NCBI RefSeq assembly: GCF_002019635.1
Contig: NZ_KV917372.1
Location: forward strand, 186,001 to 250,000
Length of the DNA: 64,000 nucleotides
Origin: Metabacillus halosaccharovorans
Lineage (GTDB): Bacteria; Bacillota; Bacilli; Bacillales; Bacillaceae
Direction of reading: 5' to 3'
Shown: piece by piece, positions 1 through 7,827 of the stretch
How the letters are laid out: every line of letters starts with the position of its first letter
Position numbering within the stretch: position 1 is the stretch's first letter
Position numbers and translations under genes: made by a program
The notes under the pieces: model-generated
Seen by the model: only the letters and a program-made list of their open reading frames with translations
Database searches by the model: none
What the model was told of the DNA's origin: nothing

Positions 1-1
1 T

Positions 2-67
2 CTTGAGTTTTATGAAAAAGCTTGCAATGCTGTTGTTATCCCAAAAAAGTTCACTGATCATCGATAG
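2..67 (+). CDS. C-terminal end of a protein truncated by the window edge (unrecognised)
   Basis: An open frame enters from the left edge and ends at TAG 65-67, encoding about 21 residues that start LEFYEKACNAVV and end KKFTDHR. The composition looks like real coding sequence, but it is too short to assign a family. It could equally be a chance open frame. The spacer from 68 to 337 holds no gene I can support. Confidence 0.3.
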   Translation, partial: LEFYEKACNAVVIPKKFTDHR

Positions 68-337
68 AGCGCGTTAAAAAATGAACGAGCCTTTTTATGG
101 AAGGATATCAAATAATAGAACTGTTACATTAGAATAACGGGTTAAATATCCTATAGTTAGTATTTGGGCTTAGGGTGAATACAATAATTCACAATTCAGA
201 AATCAAACGCTAATCTTGAATAAGAATTATTTGATTGCTGCGGAGGCTTTATTTCTATATAGGTTTCAGCTTAAGAGGCTATTGAGTGAATTAATGATTT
301 CAATTACGTAAATTATTTTCAAATTTATCAGGGGGAA

Positions 338-499
338 ATGATGAAGAATTTATTATTAGCAATTTTGGGTGCAATAGTTACTTGGTTTGTAATAAGTTTT
401 TTTACACATGATTTAGAGTTTAATTATTTGGTTCCGCTTATCATAGGTATTGTAATTGGTTATGGTATTGGAAAAAGAGATAATGCGCCCACACATTGA
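338..499 (+). CDS. Small two-helix membrane protein, 53 aa
   Basis: ATGATG at 338-343 is preceded by a GGGGG run at 331-335, a plausible ribosome binding site best spaced for the second ATG at 341. The frame runs to TGA 497-499. The product has two hydrophobic stretches, roughly residues 4-20 (LLLAILGAIVTWFVISFF) and 29-45 (LVPLIIGIVIGYGIG), separated by a short polar turn and followed by a charged tail (KRDNAPTH). This is the shape of a small integral membrane protein. No family is recognised and no function is proposed. It stands alone, about 170 bp upstream of the acetyltransferase gene. Confidence 0.55.
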   Translation: MMKNLLLAILGAIVTWFVISFFTHDLEFNYLVPLIIGIVIGYGIGKRDNAPTH

Positions 500-668
500 A
501 TTTTTTCAGTTATTAACCGTGAAATTTAACAGATTTGTGAAGAACACTTAGAAAGGGAAAGAGGATTGTTAAGGATTTCACTAAAACTAATAAGCAGTGT
601 AGTGAAAGGAGGAAAAGAGCTTCAATATATAGAAATATCATAATCTTGGTGAGTAAGGAGAGGTATAA

Positions 669-1067
669 ATGAATGATAAAGTAATAATAAATATACCAAT
701 AAATACTAATGAAGTACCAGAATTAAGAGAGCTTGTTGGTTGGAGTAGACGAGACGAAGATTTCCCGACATTGTTTGAACGTTGTAATTTCTGGGCAGGG
801 GTTAGAGACGAAAATGATAAACTGATTGCCTTTGGTTATGTTTGTGGTATGGGCTTAGAACATGGTTATCTGGAAGATATTATCGTTCATCCTTCTTATC
901 AGGGGCAAGGAATTGGTGCTGCGTTAGTAAAGGAATTATTGCGTAAATCCAAACGTTTTGGATTAGGAATTGTAACGGTATCATACGAGCAGAACAAAAC
1001 TAACTTTTATAATGCATGTGGCTTTACACCTGGTTCAGGAGGAGTTTGGCGATCATATACTGAATAA
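669..1067 (+). CDS. GNAT family N-acetyltransferase
   Basis: A 132-residue protein of the GCN5-related N-acetyltransferase fold, the usual length for a single-domain member. The acetyl-CoA pyrophosphate-binding motif A is clear at residues 72-90: the beta strand IIVHP is followed by Q78-G-Q-G-I-G83, then helix AALVKELL. The C-terminal NFYNACGF segment matches the family's beta-6/alpha-4 'Y...GF' signature. Family members move an acetyl group from acetyl-CoA to an amine; the substrate cannot be read from sequence. The start has an AAGGAGAGG ribosome binding site ending about 5 nt before the ATG. The gene is monocistronic and points away from the convergent WYL regulator. Confidence 0.9.
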   Translation: MNDKVIINIPINTNEVPELRELVGWSRRDEDFPTLFERCNFWAGVRDENDKLIAFGYVCGMGLEHGYLEDIIVHPSYQGQGIGAALVKELLRKSKRFGLGIVTVSYEQNKTNFYNACGFTPGSGGVWRSYTE

Positions 1068-1188
1068 TTCCTTCAACTAACGGACACTTTTCTTCAATCT
1101 TATTCAATCGAACGCCATTCTGGAACAAGGTTGTGCGCATTAATCATTTAAAAGGAAAATTATAGTATCCAGACACTTGAAGGCATCC

Positions 1189-2124
1189 TTAACTTTTATA
1201 CATAGTTAAAATCTCTTCAGCTTGTTTTCGTAATCCATCTATTAATTCCATTGGTTCTATTATTCGTGCATGACGTCCAAGTCTTAAAAATAGGGGTGTT
1301 ATAAAACCAAGTTCACCTTTATCAATGATTGTATCAATGTATCCAGTTCCATCTTCTTCTGTGACAACAAAACCCTCAAAATAAGGAACACTTTTACATT
1401 GACGTACACCCTCCATTGTTAAGTGTACATGTAACCGGATAGGTTTTTTTACTTCATGGAAGTCGAACCATTCTTCTAAACTCAGGAATTCAGCTTCACT
1501 TTTTTCGTTTGAAATGATTGAAAGAATACGATCTACTCGTAAAAGTAAAATTTTTTTCTTATCATAATCGTAAGCAGGCAAATACCATAAACCATCATGT
1601 GCATATACACCGATTGGTCGAATGTGTTTTTCCCTCATTCCTGTTTTGGATTCATATTGAATATGTACATCTCTATTCCCAATAGAATACTCTAACATTT
1701 CATTTAATAATGGCGAATCAATTGTTCGCTTAGGGTTCCAAAATGCAATATGTGAACGTATTTTATCTACTCTTGTTTTTGCTTCACTTTGAAGTGAGTT
1801 ATATAATTTATGTTCAACCGAGGTAATCTCAGCATCAAATGGCAAACTGCGATAATATTTTAGCGATTGAAAAGAGAAGAAGATTGAAACAGCTTCTTCT
1901 TCAGTAAATAAAATAGGGGGAAGAAAAGAATTTGTTAATACGGTATAACCCCCATTCCGTCCTTGTTCAGCATAAATCGGCAATCCTATATCACATAAAT
2001 CTACTATGTATCTATGTACAGTACGAATAGATATTTGGAATTCATCTGCTATTTCCTGCGCTGTAAATTTTTTTTTAGCCGTAACAAACATTAGAATATC
2101 TAATAAACGCTTGGATTTTGCCAT
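1189..2124 (-). CDS. WYL-domain transcriptional regulator (YafY/DeoR-like)
   Basis: About 311 residues. An N-terminal winged helix (residues 1-60, KRLLDILMFVTAKKKFTAQE then EFQISIRTVHRYIVDL) is followed by a central WYL domain (around 145-225, with IRPIGVYAHDGLWYLPAYDY) and a C-terminal WCX-like region. This is the standard layout of single-copy WYL regulators, which bind DNA and are thought to sense a ligand through the WYL barrel. I chose the ATG at 2124 because GGTGAG lies about 6 nt upstream on this strand; a GTG 9 nt further upstream is also possible. The gene is divergent from the DHFR-like reductase with about 117 bp between starts. This arrangement suggests that it controls itself and that neighbour, but no operator was identified. 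Confidence 0.88.
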   Translation of the reverse strand: MAKSKRLLDILMFVTAKKKFTAQEIADEFQISIRTVHRYIVDLCDIGLPIYAEQGRNGGYTVLTNSFLPPILFTEEEAVSIFFSFQSLKYYRSLPFDAEITSVEHKLYNSLQSEAKTRVDKIRSHIAFWNPKRTIDSPLLNEMLEYSIGNRDVHIQYESKTGMREKHIRPIGVYAHDGLWYLPAYDYDKKKILLLRVDRILSIISNEKSEAEFLSLEEWFDFHEVKKPIRLHVHLTMEGVRQCKSVPYFEGFVVTEEDGTGYIDTIIDKGELGFITPLFLRLGRHARIIEPMELIDGLRKQAEEILTMYKS

Positions 2125-2241
2125 TTTTCTCACCTTTTTTCGATAATCATGCCATTACTTGTCATGTTTTACAGTTAGTATAGTGTATACCTTATGATTT
2201 TATCAATAAGGGAAATGCTAAAAGAAAAAGGAGATCAAAGG

Positions 2242-2769
2242 ATGTCACGTGAAATCGTTTTATTCATTGCCGCAAGTTTAGATGGGTTTATTGCAAAAGA
2301 AGATGATGACTTACAATGGTTAGAAGATACAGAGGGGGAAGGTGACGCAGGATACCAGGACATGTATCAAACCATTGATACAGTGATAATGGGGAAAAAG
2401 ACGTATGATTATATAGCGAAACATATGGTACCATTTCCTTATCCTGATAAAAAATGCTATGTCTTCTCCACTACTGAAAAAGGTTCAAATGAATATGTGG
2501 ATTTTGTGAATGAAGATGTAGTTGAATTTACAAAAAAGTTAAAAGCACAAGAAGGCTCTAAAATATGGATGGTTGGTGGAGGGTGTTTACTTGATTCTTT
2601 TTTAAAAGAAAATTTAATTGACGAATATATCATTACTGTCACACCTCATATTTTAGGTTCAGGTATTCCTTTATTTAAAGAAAAGAAACCACAAATCGAT
2701 TTAAAGTTAGTTGATATAAAACGGTTTGGACAGTTTGCACAATTATATTATAAGGTGAATCAAGGTTAG
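2242..2769 (+). CDS. Dihydrofolate reductase family protein (RibD C-terminal domain type)
   Basis: About 175 residues beginning MSREIVLFIAASLDGFIAKE, the hallmark N-terminus of the RibD_C/DHFR-like family. Further signatures are MGKKTYDYI (NADPH-binding helix region) and WMVGGGCLLDSFL near the C-terminus, followed by the ITVTPHILGSGIPLF strand. Members are NAD(P)H-dependent reductases, mostly uncharacterised; the folate or pterin substrate is inferred from the fold only. The start at 2242 has a strong AAAAGGAGATCAAAGG ribosome binding site and matches the family's N-terminus. An upstream ATG at 2194 in the same frame would add a lysine/glutamate-rich stretch not typical of the family. The gene is divergent from the WYL regulator. 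Confidence 0.88.
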   Translation: MSREIVLFIAASLDGFIAKEDDDLQWLEDTEGEGDAGYQDMYQTIDTVIMGKKTYDYIAKHMVPFPYPDKKCYVFSTTEKGSNEYVDFVNEDVVEFTKKLKAQEGSKIWMVGGGCLLDSFLKENLIDEYIITVTPHILGSGIPLFKEKKPQIDLKLVDIKRFGQFAQLYYKVNQG

Positions 2770-2829
2770 AAATAACTTGGCATTCACCCCCGATCGAGCG
2801 CTTTTCTTGAATGGGAAAGGCGCTTATTT

Positions 2830-3012
2830 AATTATCGGAACAATTGGTTTATTGAAAAAGAGCCTTCTTGGAAAGCTGGCAGTGGATTTATTAGAGAAAC
2901 GCCACATCAATTACTGTTTCATTCAATTACTCATGAATCACATCACAAAGGACAAATTGTTTCGATGATACGGTTACTTTGACATATTCCACAAAATACA
3001 GATATATTTTGG
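2830..3012 (+). pseudogene. Remnant of a DinB-family (DinB/YfiT-like) gene
   Basis: In the frame starting at 2842, the translation reads NNWFIEKEPSWKAG, then GFIRETPHQLLFHSITHESH, then HKGQIVSMIRLL, a stop, and HIPQNTDIFW. The H-x3-H motif embedded in THESHHKGQIVSM is the C-terminal metal-site signature of the DinB superfamily. The in-frame TGA at 2980-2982 sits where homologues carry Gly (GGA), so it looks like a nonsense mutation. No start codon or N-terminal half is found upstream, where the DHFR-like gene ends at 2769. I read this as a truncated, inactivated C-terminal remnant. Confidence 0.6.
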
Positions 3013-3082
3013 TTGTCTGAGAAGGAATTTTATAAAATACTCATCAGATATTACGGAAACCAGCTCAGCTCAATAGTCTTCC

Positions 3083-3400
3083 GATACGAAAGAAAAAAAG
3101 CTACAACAATTGCAGCAGCAGTTATATCAAATTGAGATTGAAATACAAAAATAGAAGGCAGAACAAAAATGAGAAGAGACTAAGTCAAAGAACCTAAGTA
3201 ATAATCAAGATAGTTTGTCTATTAGTGAGGCTCAAAAGTTATATGAACAATTACAAGATGCGATCTAAAATCAAGGCTATCACTAATCAACATCCTGAAC
3301 AAAGATAACTGAAATTCTTCACAAACAACCGGTAAGTTTATTATTAAAGTTCCGAGTAATGAAGGGTATCACCACTTAAATATAAGGAGTTATTTGTTCT
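3083..3400 (+). pseudogene. Decayed coding sequence of unknown family, coiled-coil-like
   Basis: One frame from 3083 reads KEKKLQQLQQQLYQIEIEIQ, a stop, then KAEQK, a stop, then EETKSKNLSNNQDSLSISEA and QKLYEQLQDAI before another stop. In a shifted frame the text continues KIKAITNQHPEQ and later TTGKFIIKVPSNEGYHHLNI. Coherent protein-like text interrupted by several stops and at least one frameshift is typical of a decaying gene. The Gln/Glu-rich first part would form a coiled coil. The family is not recognised. Confidence 0.4.
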
Positions 3401-3454
3401 TTAAACCAGAATATATATATAATACTCCGATATTAAAATAAAGGTGGATGAGAA

Positions 3455-3682
3455 ATGAATAAAAGAGTTCTATTCGACTTTGAAATCGAGTTTACGAATG
3501 GTGGTGGAATTCAAGGACAGGAGTTCCGTCTTGATATTGAGGGAAATGATATCTCTGACGAAGAATTAGCAAGTTATATTGTAGAAGATATGAGATTGTT
3601 AATGGTCGGTGAAGTACGCATACTTAACAAGAAAATAATAAATGAAAAACATAAACGAAATCCTGCTGACGAGAATTATTGA
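3455..3682 (+). CDS. Conserved hypothetical small protein, 75 aa
   Basis: The product is acidic and soluble, starting MNKRVLFDFEIEFTNGGGIQ with a basic tail (KKIINEKHKRNP). The ribosome binding site AAGGTGGATGAG precedes the ATG by about 8 nt. The regular, low-complexity-free composition and the RBS support a real gene. I recognise no named domain and see no catalytic motif. It stands alone; a hairpin terminator follows about 130 bp downstream. No function is proposed. Confidence 0.7.
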   Translation: MNKRVLFDFEIEFTNGGGIQGQEFRLDIEGNDISDEELASYIVEDMRLLMVGEVRILNKKIINEKHKRNPADENY

Positions 3683-3811
3683 TTAATCATTTAACATAAT
3701 TTCAAGAATAAACTGCCATTTGACTAACGATGAAGGGAGAGGAAATTCCCTTTATTATTAAAAATAAATTTCGTGTAAAATACATATTAACACAACTAAA
3801 TGTGAGTAGAT

Positions 3812-3857
3812 AAAAACGTCTTGATTCCTTGATATTATTGGAATGAGGCGTTTTTTT
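3812..3857 (+). terminator. Rho-independent terminator
   Basis: The left arm AAAAACGTCTTGATTCC pairs imperfectly with GGAATGAGGCGTTTTTTT across a short AT-rich loop, and the right arm ends in a run of seven T. It is placed to end transcription from the small gene ending at 3682. The A-rich left arm means it could also work on the opposite strand. The rest of the gap from 3858 to 4113 holds no gene I can support. Confidence 0.7.
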
Positions 3858-4113
3858 ATATTAACGAACGTTAAGTGTTATTAACAAGTCCAGAGGAATA
3901 AAACACCAGAATTTATCCATATCTCTTCTTCCGCAAACAGGGCCTAATTGTTGAGGATTGTTTGAATGAATTTCCAGTTTGAATCGTTAATTTTTGCTTA
4001 TAAGTACCTTTGAGAAGTAACGAGTTTAAACTTTACGTTGATTATGCATACGCAGAAGTATCAGGGGCATGATAAAAACACATAAAAATATATAATGGAA
4101 AGGACATTTTAAC

Positions 4114-4590
4114 TTGGTAGTTGTGATATTTCTCTTTTTAGCATGGTTCTGTATTATGGTTCAAGTTAGTCTCTCAAAGAAGCTACCTTTGTCTGTTAAC
4201 CTCCTTTTGTTTATGGCCATTGATGCTATCTTAACAAACAAACTGACGATTTCCGCGTTCAACCTTAAGCTATTCAAAATTAACACAAATAGCATTCCCC
4301 ACTTCCTGTCTATGATCCTACATAATGATTTCACTGTTACTTTTGTTCTTCTCACCTTTGCTAACGTGTTTCTAACGACCTCTAAATCCAATATCCGCTG
4401 GGGAATATCAATCTATACGTTTTTGTTCCAAATATTCATCGGAGCGATGCTTCGATGGAATCACGTACTTACTGATAAAGGTTGGAATTTCTTTATGGAG
4501 TCAATAATGATCGTGATTGTTATGACTTATACAATTCTTTTAGGAAGACTTTTTCAACGAATGGCATCTAAGGAAGGATGGATTCGCTGA
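4114..4590 (+). CDS. Membrane protein, probable CBO0543-family relative
   Basis: A 158-residue hydrophobic protein with about five predicted membrane segments (near residues 2-16, 27-40, 72-88, 96-112 and 128-146). The first codon is probably TTG at 4114, with GGAAAGGA about 9 nt upstream; a GTG at 4123 is an alternative. It overlaps the next gene by 13 nt, so the two are almost certainly co-transcribed. Its size, topology and pairing with a CBO0543-type protein suggest a diverged partner of the same group of small Bacillales membrane proteins. No biochemical role is known to me. Confidence 0.65.
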   Translation: MVVVIFLFLAWFCIMVQVSLSKKLPLSVNLLLFMAIDAILTNKLTISAFNLKLFKINTNSIPHFLSMILHNDFTVTFVLLTFANVFLTTSKSNIRWGISIYTFLFQIFIGAMLRWNHVLTDKGWNFFMESIMIVIVMTYTILLGRLFQRMASKEGWIR

Positions 4591-5123
4591 TGGAAAACAT
4601 CGTTTATGATAATCAATTCAATGGGAATGAGTGGTTCGTTATCGGTGTAGGTGTCATTGGTTTTGCATCGATTTGGTTGTTTCAACAGCGATATTCTCCT
4701 TTACAAACAACCTTTAACATACTTATAGGCGTTGCATTTGGACTCGTTTTTGATCATACGTTAAAGATACCTCCACTTGAACTTTACGATTTGGGAGACC
4801 AATCGAAATATCAATTGATGGATATTTTTTCTTATATGATGTATGCGCCGTTTGGATATTGGTTTATTTATGGGTATGAACAGATGCGAATGTTCAAAAT
4901 AAAGACGATTGTTTATATTCTAATTTGGGCTATAATAGCTGTCGGGTTAGAATGGATGGGTGTAAAGATAGGTGTATACCATTACAAACACGGTTACAAA
5001 TTGATTTATTCCTTCCCCATTTATCTTTTCTTGATGAGTATTCATATTTTATTGTATCGTACGGCATTTGCACAAGATCGTAGGCAGATTAATAGCAGCC
5101 GTCCACTATATAACAAAAAATGA
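4578..5123 (+). CDS. CBO0543-family membrane protein
   Basis: A 181-residue, five-helix membrane protein. The core matches the CBO0543 family: FQQRYSPLQTTFNILIGVAF, then DHTLKIPPLELYDLGD, YMMYAPFGYWFIYGY, WMGVKIGVYHYKHGYK and LIYSFPIYLFLMS. The function of this family, common in spore-forming Bacillales, is not established. The ATG at 4578 sits directly after AAGGAAGG, too close to be ideal. The ATG at 4590, overlapping the stop of the upstream gene, has better spacing, so the true protein may be 177 residues. It forms an operon with the preceding membrane protein. Confidence 0.78.
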   Translation: MDSLMENIVYDNQFNGNEWFVIGVGVIGFASIWLFQQRYSPLQTTFNILIGVAFGLVFDHTLKIPPLELYDLGDQSKYQLMDIFSYMMYAPFGYWFIYGYEQMRMFKIKTIVYILIWAIIAVGLEWMGVKIGVYHYKHGYKLIYSFPIYLFLMSIHILLYRTAFAQDRRQINSSRPLYNKK

Positions 5124-5228
5124 TTTTTCAACTGTGTAACATTATAATTTTGATCTAAATGTGTATCATCACCAGGAATCTTCAGTTTTTCTTTAGGATT
5201 TTCCTCAACTTGATTTTGGAATGTTTAA

Positions 5229-5477
5229 ATGCAATTAGGCAAATGTGCCATAATAGTGGAATTTTTAACATCTAATCAGGTACACTGTCAACATAAGTTA
5301 CCCCGACATATGGGAGGTACAGATGAGTTCAATAATCTTGTAATCGTACATAAAGATGTCCATAGATTAAGTGAAAAGACGATTGAACGATATAGGAACA
5401 TCCTTCAATTAGATGGAAAATTATTGAAGTAGCTAAACCAATTTCGTAAAGTTTGTAATTTAGTTACGTTAGTCTAA
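5229..5477 (+). pseudogene. C-terminal remnant of a group II intron reverse transcriptase/maturase (HNH end)
   Basis: The open part (5229-5432) encodes HCQHKLPRHMGGTDEFNNLV, then IVHKDVHRLSEKTIERYRNI and LQLDGKLLK. This is the HNH endonuclease end of intron-encoded proteins, where homologues read VHHK.P...GG.DEY.NL...HKDVHRL. After an in-frame TAG (5430-5432) the same frame continues LNQFRKVCNLVTLV, the usual extreme C-terminus of these enzymes (KLNKLRKLVGN...). The first HNH histidine is altered (HCQH for VHHH-like text), the Cys pairs upstream are missing, and the RT domain is absent. The fragment cannot be functional. It sits directly upstream of the matching intron RNA end. Confidence 0.75.
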
Positions 5478-5484
5478 AAGAAAA

Positions 5485-5585
5485 AGATGGGACGCCTAAT
5501 GCGGTGAAAGTCGCACGTTGGGTGTGGAGCAGGGGAAAAGATGGAGATAATAGATCAAAGTCTTATCTATTGCTATTAAACGATC
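5485..5585 (+). ncRNA. 3' terminal RNA domains of a degenerate group II intron
   Basis: The text GGGACGCCTAATGCGGTGAA, then AGTCGCACGTTGGGTGTGGA and GCAGGGGAAAAGATGGAGAT, follows the maturase remnant. The GCGGTGAAAGTCGCACGT hairpin with its flanking complementary arms and the GTGTGGAGCAGGGGAAAAG segment are characteristic of the region after the ORF in bacterial group II introns. No 5' intron end (GTGYG) or domains I-III were found upstream. This is therefore a 3' relic, not a mobile intron. Confidence 0.6.
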
Positions 5586-5634
5586 TGTTTGTTGAATAAG
5601 AATTTAAACCCTTCATTAAAATTAAAATAAAAAG

Positions 5635-5692
5635 GTTGAGTGTACAAATTTTATAGAATGAATCTATGGAATTTAAATTTGCACTTTTTTCT
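5635..5692 (+). terminator. Strong hairpin, probable terminator
   Basis: AGTGTACAAATTT (5639-5651) pairs with AAATTTGCACT (5674-5684) with a two-base bulge, enclosing a smaller ATAG...CTAT stem. It is followed by TTTTTTCTTTTT. No intact gene lies immediately upstream; it may once have served a gene interrupted or lost around the intron relic. Confidence 0.5.
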
Positions 5693-5791
5693 TTTTGCCT
5701 AATGTTAAAGAAACAAAATTTATTCTTTACCAATCGTTCTAGAAATGATATTATGAATTTGAAAGGTAATTAGCTAATTTTTGTCATAATG

Positions 5792-5805
5792 AGAACGTTC
5801 ATTCT
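5792..5805. promoter_or_regulatory. Predicted TetR operator, copy 1
   Basis: AGAACGTTCATTCT is an imperfect palindrome (AGAACG..CATTCT). Near-identical copies lie at 6663 and 6861, on both sides of the TetR gene and before the hydrolase/OYE genes. A half-site (GTTCATTCT) occurs at about 5938-5946. The assignment to the local TetR protein is inferred from position and repetition. Confidence 0.55.
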
Positions 5806-6070
5806 AAAAACGAACACTTAGCATTTTCTCTAGTTTACAGATTTAAAAATCCTTTTTTAAGGAGGTGATGCTGTTAAAACATATAGTTCATACAAAATTG
5901 GTGAATATGTAGTAACTCTTTAAGCTAATCTTTACTGTTCATTCTTAAAATGATATTATTGGCGAGGGACGAGAAAGTCAATATTCTTCACTTTGTTGAT
6001 TGATGATTATCTTTGAAGTTAGCATTAAGATTTTCTGGTTACTCTAAGATTACTCAAAGGAAATGATAGT

Positions 6071-6646
6071 ATGGCTAGAAATAAAGAATTTGATGAAAAT
6101 GAAGTATTACGAAAAGCTATGGAACTATTTTGGAGACAAGGCTATGAAAAAACCTCCATGCAAGATTTAGTAGAGTATATGGGTATCCATCGTCGTAGCT
6201 TATATGATACGTTTGGCGACAAGCACACTTTGTTTATAAAAGTGTTGGATCATTATAATGAAATTATAGGAAATAGAATAGAGAATGAAGTAATCCAGCT
6301 GAATTCGGTAAAAGATGCTATCAGGCAATTATTTAAAATGATAATTGTCAGAGATAACCAACAACTTATTGGATGTTTGACCGTTAATACGGCAGTTGAG
6401 TTGTCTTTACATGATGAACAAGCAGCTGAAAAGGTAGTGGAGAGTTTTTCTAAGACCGAATTAATGCTAAACAATCTAGTGCTAAGAGGTCAAAAAGCTG
6501 GAGAAATATCTAAATATCATGATGCAAAAAAAATATCGGAATTTCTTCATAATTCCTTAGTAGGTCTACGTGTTATGACTAAAACTACCGATGATACAGA
6601 AAAATTAAATAATATTATTGATATAACACTCTCGGTATTAGATTAA
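6071..6646 (+). CDS. TetR/AcrR family transcriptional regulator
   Basis: A 191-residue repressor-type protein. Residues 8-55 form the TetR helix-turn-helix: ENEVLRKAMELFWRQGYEKT, SMQDLVEYMGIHRRSLYDTF, then GDKHTLF. The remainder is an alpha-helical ligand-binding domain. AAGGAAATGATAGT supplies the ribosome binding site for the ATG. TetR proteins placed beside an Old Yellow Enzyme gene resemble NemR-type regulators, which respond to electrophiles or quinones; the inducer here is unknown. Several cysteines would be expected in a redox sensor, but only one obvious Cys (in IGCLTVN) is seen, so a small-molecule ligand is equally likely. Palindromes at 5792, 6663 and 6861 are its likely operators. 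Confidence 0.9.
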   Translation: MARNKEFDENEVLRKAMELFWRQGYEKTSMQDLVEYMGIHRRSLYDTFGDKHTLFIKVLDHYNEIIGNRIENEVIQLNSVKDAIRQLFKMIIVRDNQQLIGCLTVNTAVELSLHDEQAAEKVVESFSKTELMLNNLVLRGQKAGEISKYHDAKKISEFLHNSLVGLRVMTKTTDDTEKLNNIIDITLSVLD

Positions 6647-6662
6647 TTTTTTTACTCTTTTA

Positions 6663-6676
6663 AGAACGATCATTCT
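6663..6676. promoter_or_regulatory. Predicted TetR operator, copy 2
   Basis: AGAACGATCATTCT begins 17 nt after the TetR stop codon and differs from copy 1 by a single base at the centre. Its position just downstream of the regulator and upstream of the hydrolase fits repression of the downstream genes. Confidence 0.5.
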
Positions 6677-6845
6677 CAATAAGTCGATAATCAATCTAGC
6701 TATACTGCACTTTTCAAATATTAAGCAAAGTTTGCTTTGATACATTTATTAAAACAGTTAAAGACTATATGATAATTTAAATTTATAACTATAAAAGTAG
6801 AAAAAGGGTTATAATCTGACAATTTAAGTGATGGATTCACTTTCT

Positions 6846-6889
6846 TTCCACACCCTTTTTAGAACATTCATTCTAAAAAGGGGTGTCAT
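6846..6889. promoter_or_regulatory. Predicted TetR operator, copy 3, inside a longer inverted repeat
   Basis: AGAACATTCATTCT (6861-6874) is embedded in a larger inverted repeat: CACCCTTTTTAGAA on the left and TTCTAAAAAGGGGTG on the right, with one extra G. The long repeat could also form an RNA hairpin in the hydrolase leader. It ends about 60 nt before the hydrolase start at 6947, a promoter-proximal position. I see no other gene in the spacer 6647-6946. Confidence 0.5.
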
Positions 6890-6946
6890 TCAGCTAATTT
6901 ATAATGAAAAATTAAGAACTCAATGTTCGAAGGAGAAGAAACTCAA

Positions 6947-7795
6947 ATGACAACATTTACTATCCCATCTGAATCAGAATTTATCGAAGTTGAAGGTACT
7001 AGTTATGCTTATAGAAGGTTTGGTGAAAAAACGGGAGTACCTGTCGTATTTCTAGTTCACTTTAGAGGAACGATGGAAAATTGGGATCCTAATATGGTTG
7101 TTCCAATAGCGAAGGAACGTCCAGTTATCCTATTTGATAACAAAGGGGTTGGTGAGACGAAAGGGCAAACACCTGCTACGATTGCTGAGATGGCACAAGA
7201 TGCAGGAAAATTTATAAAAGCACTTGGTTTAGATCAAGTCGATATACTCGGTTTTTCAATTGGTGGAATGGTTGCACAAGAATTGGCATTACAAGAAGGT
7301 AATTTGATTAGACGAATCATCATGGCAGGTACTGGACCTGAATCTGGAATTAATCCTGAGCTGGAAATATTTGAAAGAATGAATCGACACGGTGGGAATG
7401 CAGAGAATGCTTTGGATGACTTCATGTTTTTCTTTTACGGTTCAACTGAAACAAGTAAATCTGCGGGAATGGCATCTTTACAAAGAATTATCAATCAGAA
7501 AAAGGTTGAAAGTTCTGACCAAGTACAACAAGCCCAATTAAAGGCTTTGGCAAATTGGTCTCAACCAAAATCCAATAATGATTACAATTGGTTACAGAAC
7601 ATTAAACACCCTGTGCTTGTGACAAATGGTAATAACGATGTTATGGTTCCAACCAAAAATAGTTATATTTTAGCTGAGCACTTACCAAAAGCACAACTCA
7701 TTATTTATCCTGATTCTGGTCACGGACACCTATTTCAATTTCCAGAACTATTTGCTGAGAACGTCAATTCGTTTCTGAATTCAACATCTCTATAA
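6947..7795 (+). CDS. Alpha/beta hydrolase
   Basis: About 282 residues with the alpha/beta hydrolase fold. The nucleophile elbow is GFSIGG with Ser104. The oxyanion-type VHFRGTMENWDP segment at 37-48 replaces the more usual HG(F/G)xG. The acid residue lies in GNNDVMVP and the catalytic His in DSGHGHLFQFPE. I start at the ATG at 6947, since GAAGGAGA lies about 11 nt upstream and homologues begin near MTTFTIPSESEF; an ATG at 6923 in frame has no such site. It lies 32 nt upstream of the Old Yellow Enzyme gene and is probably co-transcribed with it. Substrate unknown; related proteins hydrolyse small esters or lactones. Confidence 0.87.
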   Translation: MTTFTIPSESEFIEVEGTSYAYRRFGEKTGVPVVFLVHFRGTMENWDPNMVVPIAKERPVILFDNKGVGETKGQTPATIAEMAQDAGKFIKALGLDQVDILGFSIGGMVAQELALQEGNLIRRIIMAGTGPESGINPELEIFERMNRHGGNAENALDDFMFFFYGSTETSKSAGMASLQRIINQKKVESSDQVQQAQLKALANWSQPKSNNDYNWLQNIKHPVLVTNGNNDVMVPTKNSYILAEHLPKAQLIIYPDSGHGHLFQFPELFAENVNSFLNSTSL

Positions 7796-7827
7796 AAATT
7801 AATAACGATTAAAAAGGAGGAATTTAA

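Noticed and set aside
2159-2191. Promoter between the WYL regulator and DHFR-like gene (TTGTCA ... TATAGT)
   Set aside because: The spacing between the best hexamers is 14 or 21 bp, outside the usual range, so I could not define it.
3920-3965. Near-palindromic CTTCCGCAAACAGGGCC ... TTGTTGAGGA segment
   Set aside because: Complementarity is patchy. No second copy, target duplication or gene association was found.
5862-5922. Short open text SYKIGEYVVTL after AAGGAGGTGATG, resembling the start of a MerR-type regulator
   Set aside because: Only about 15 codons with no continuation in any frame. The resemblance is too slight to call a remnant.
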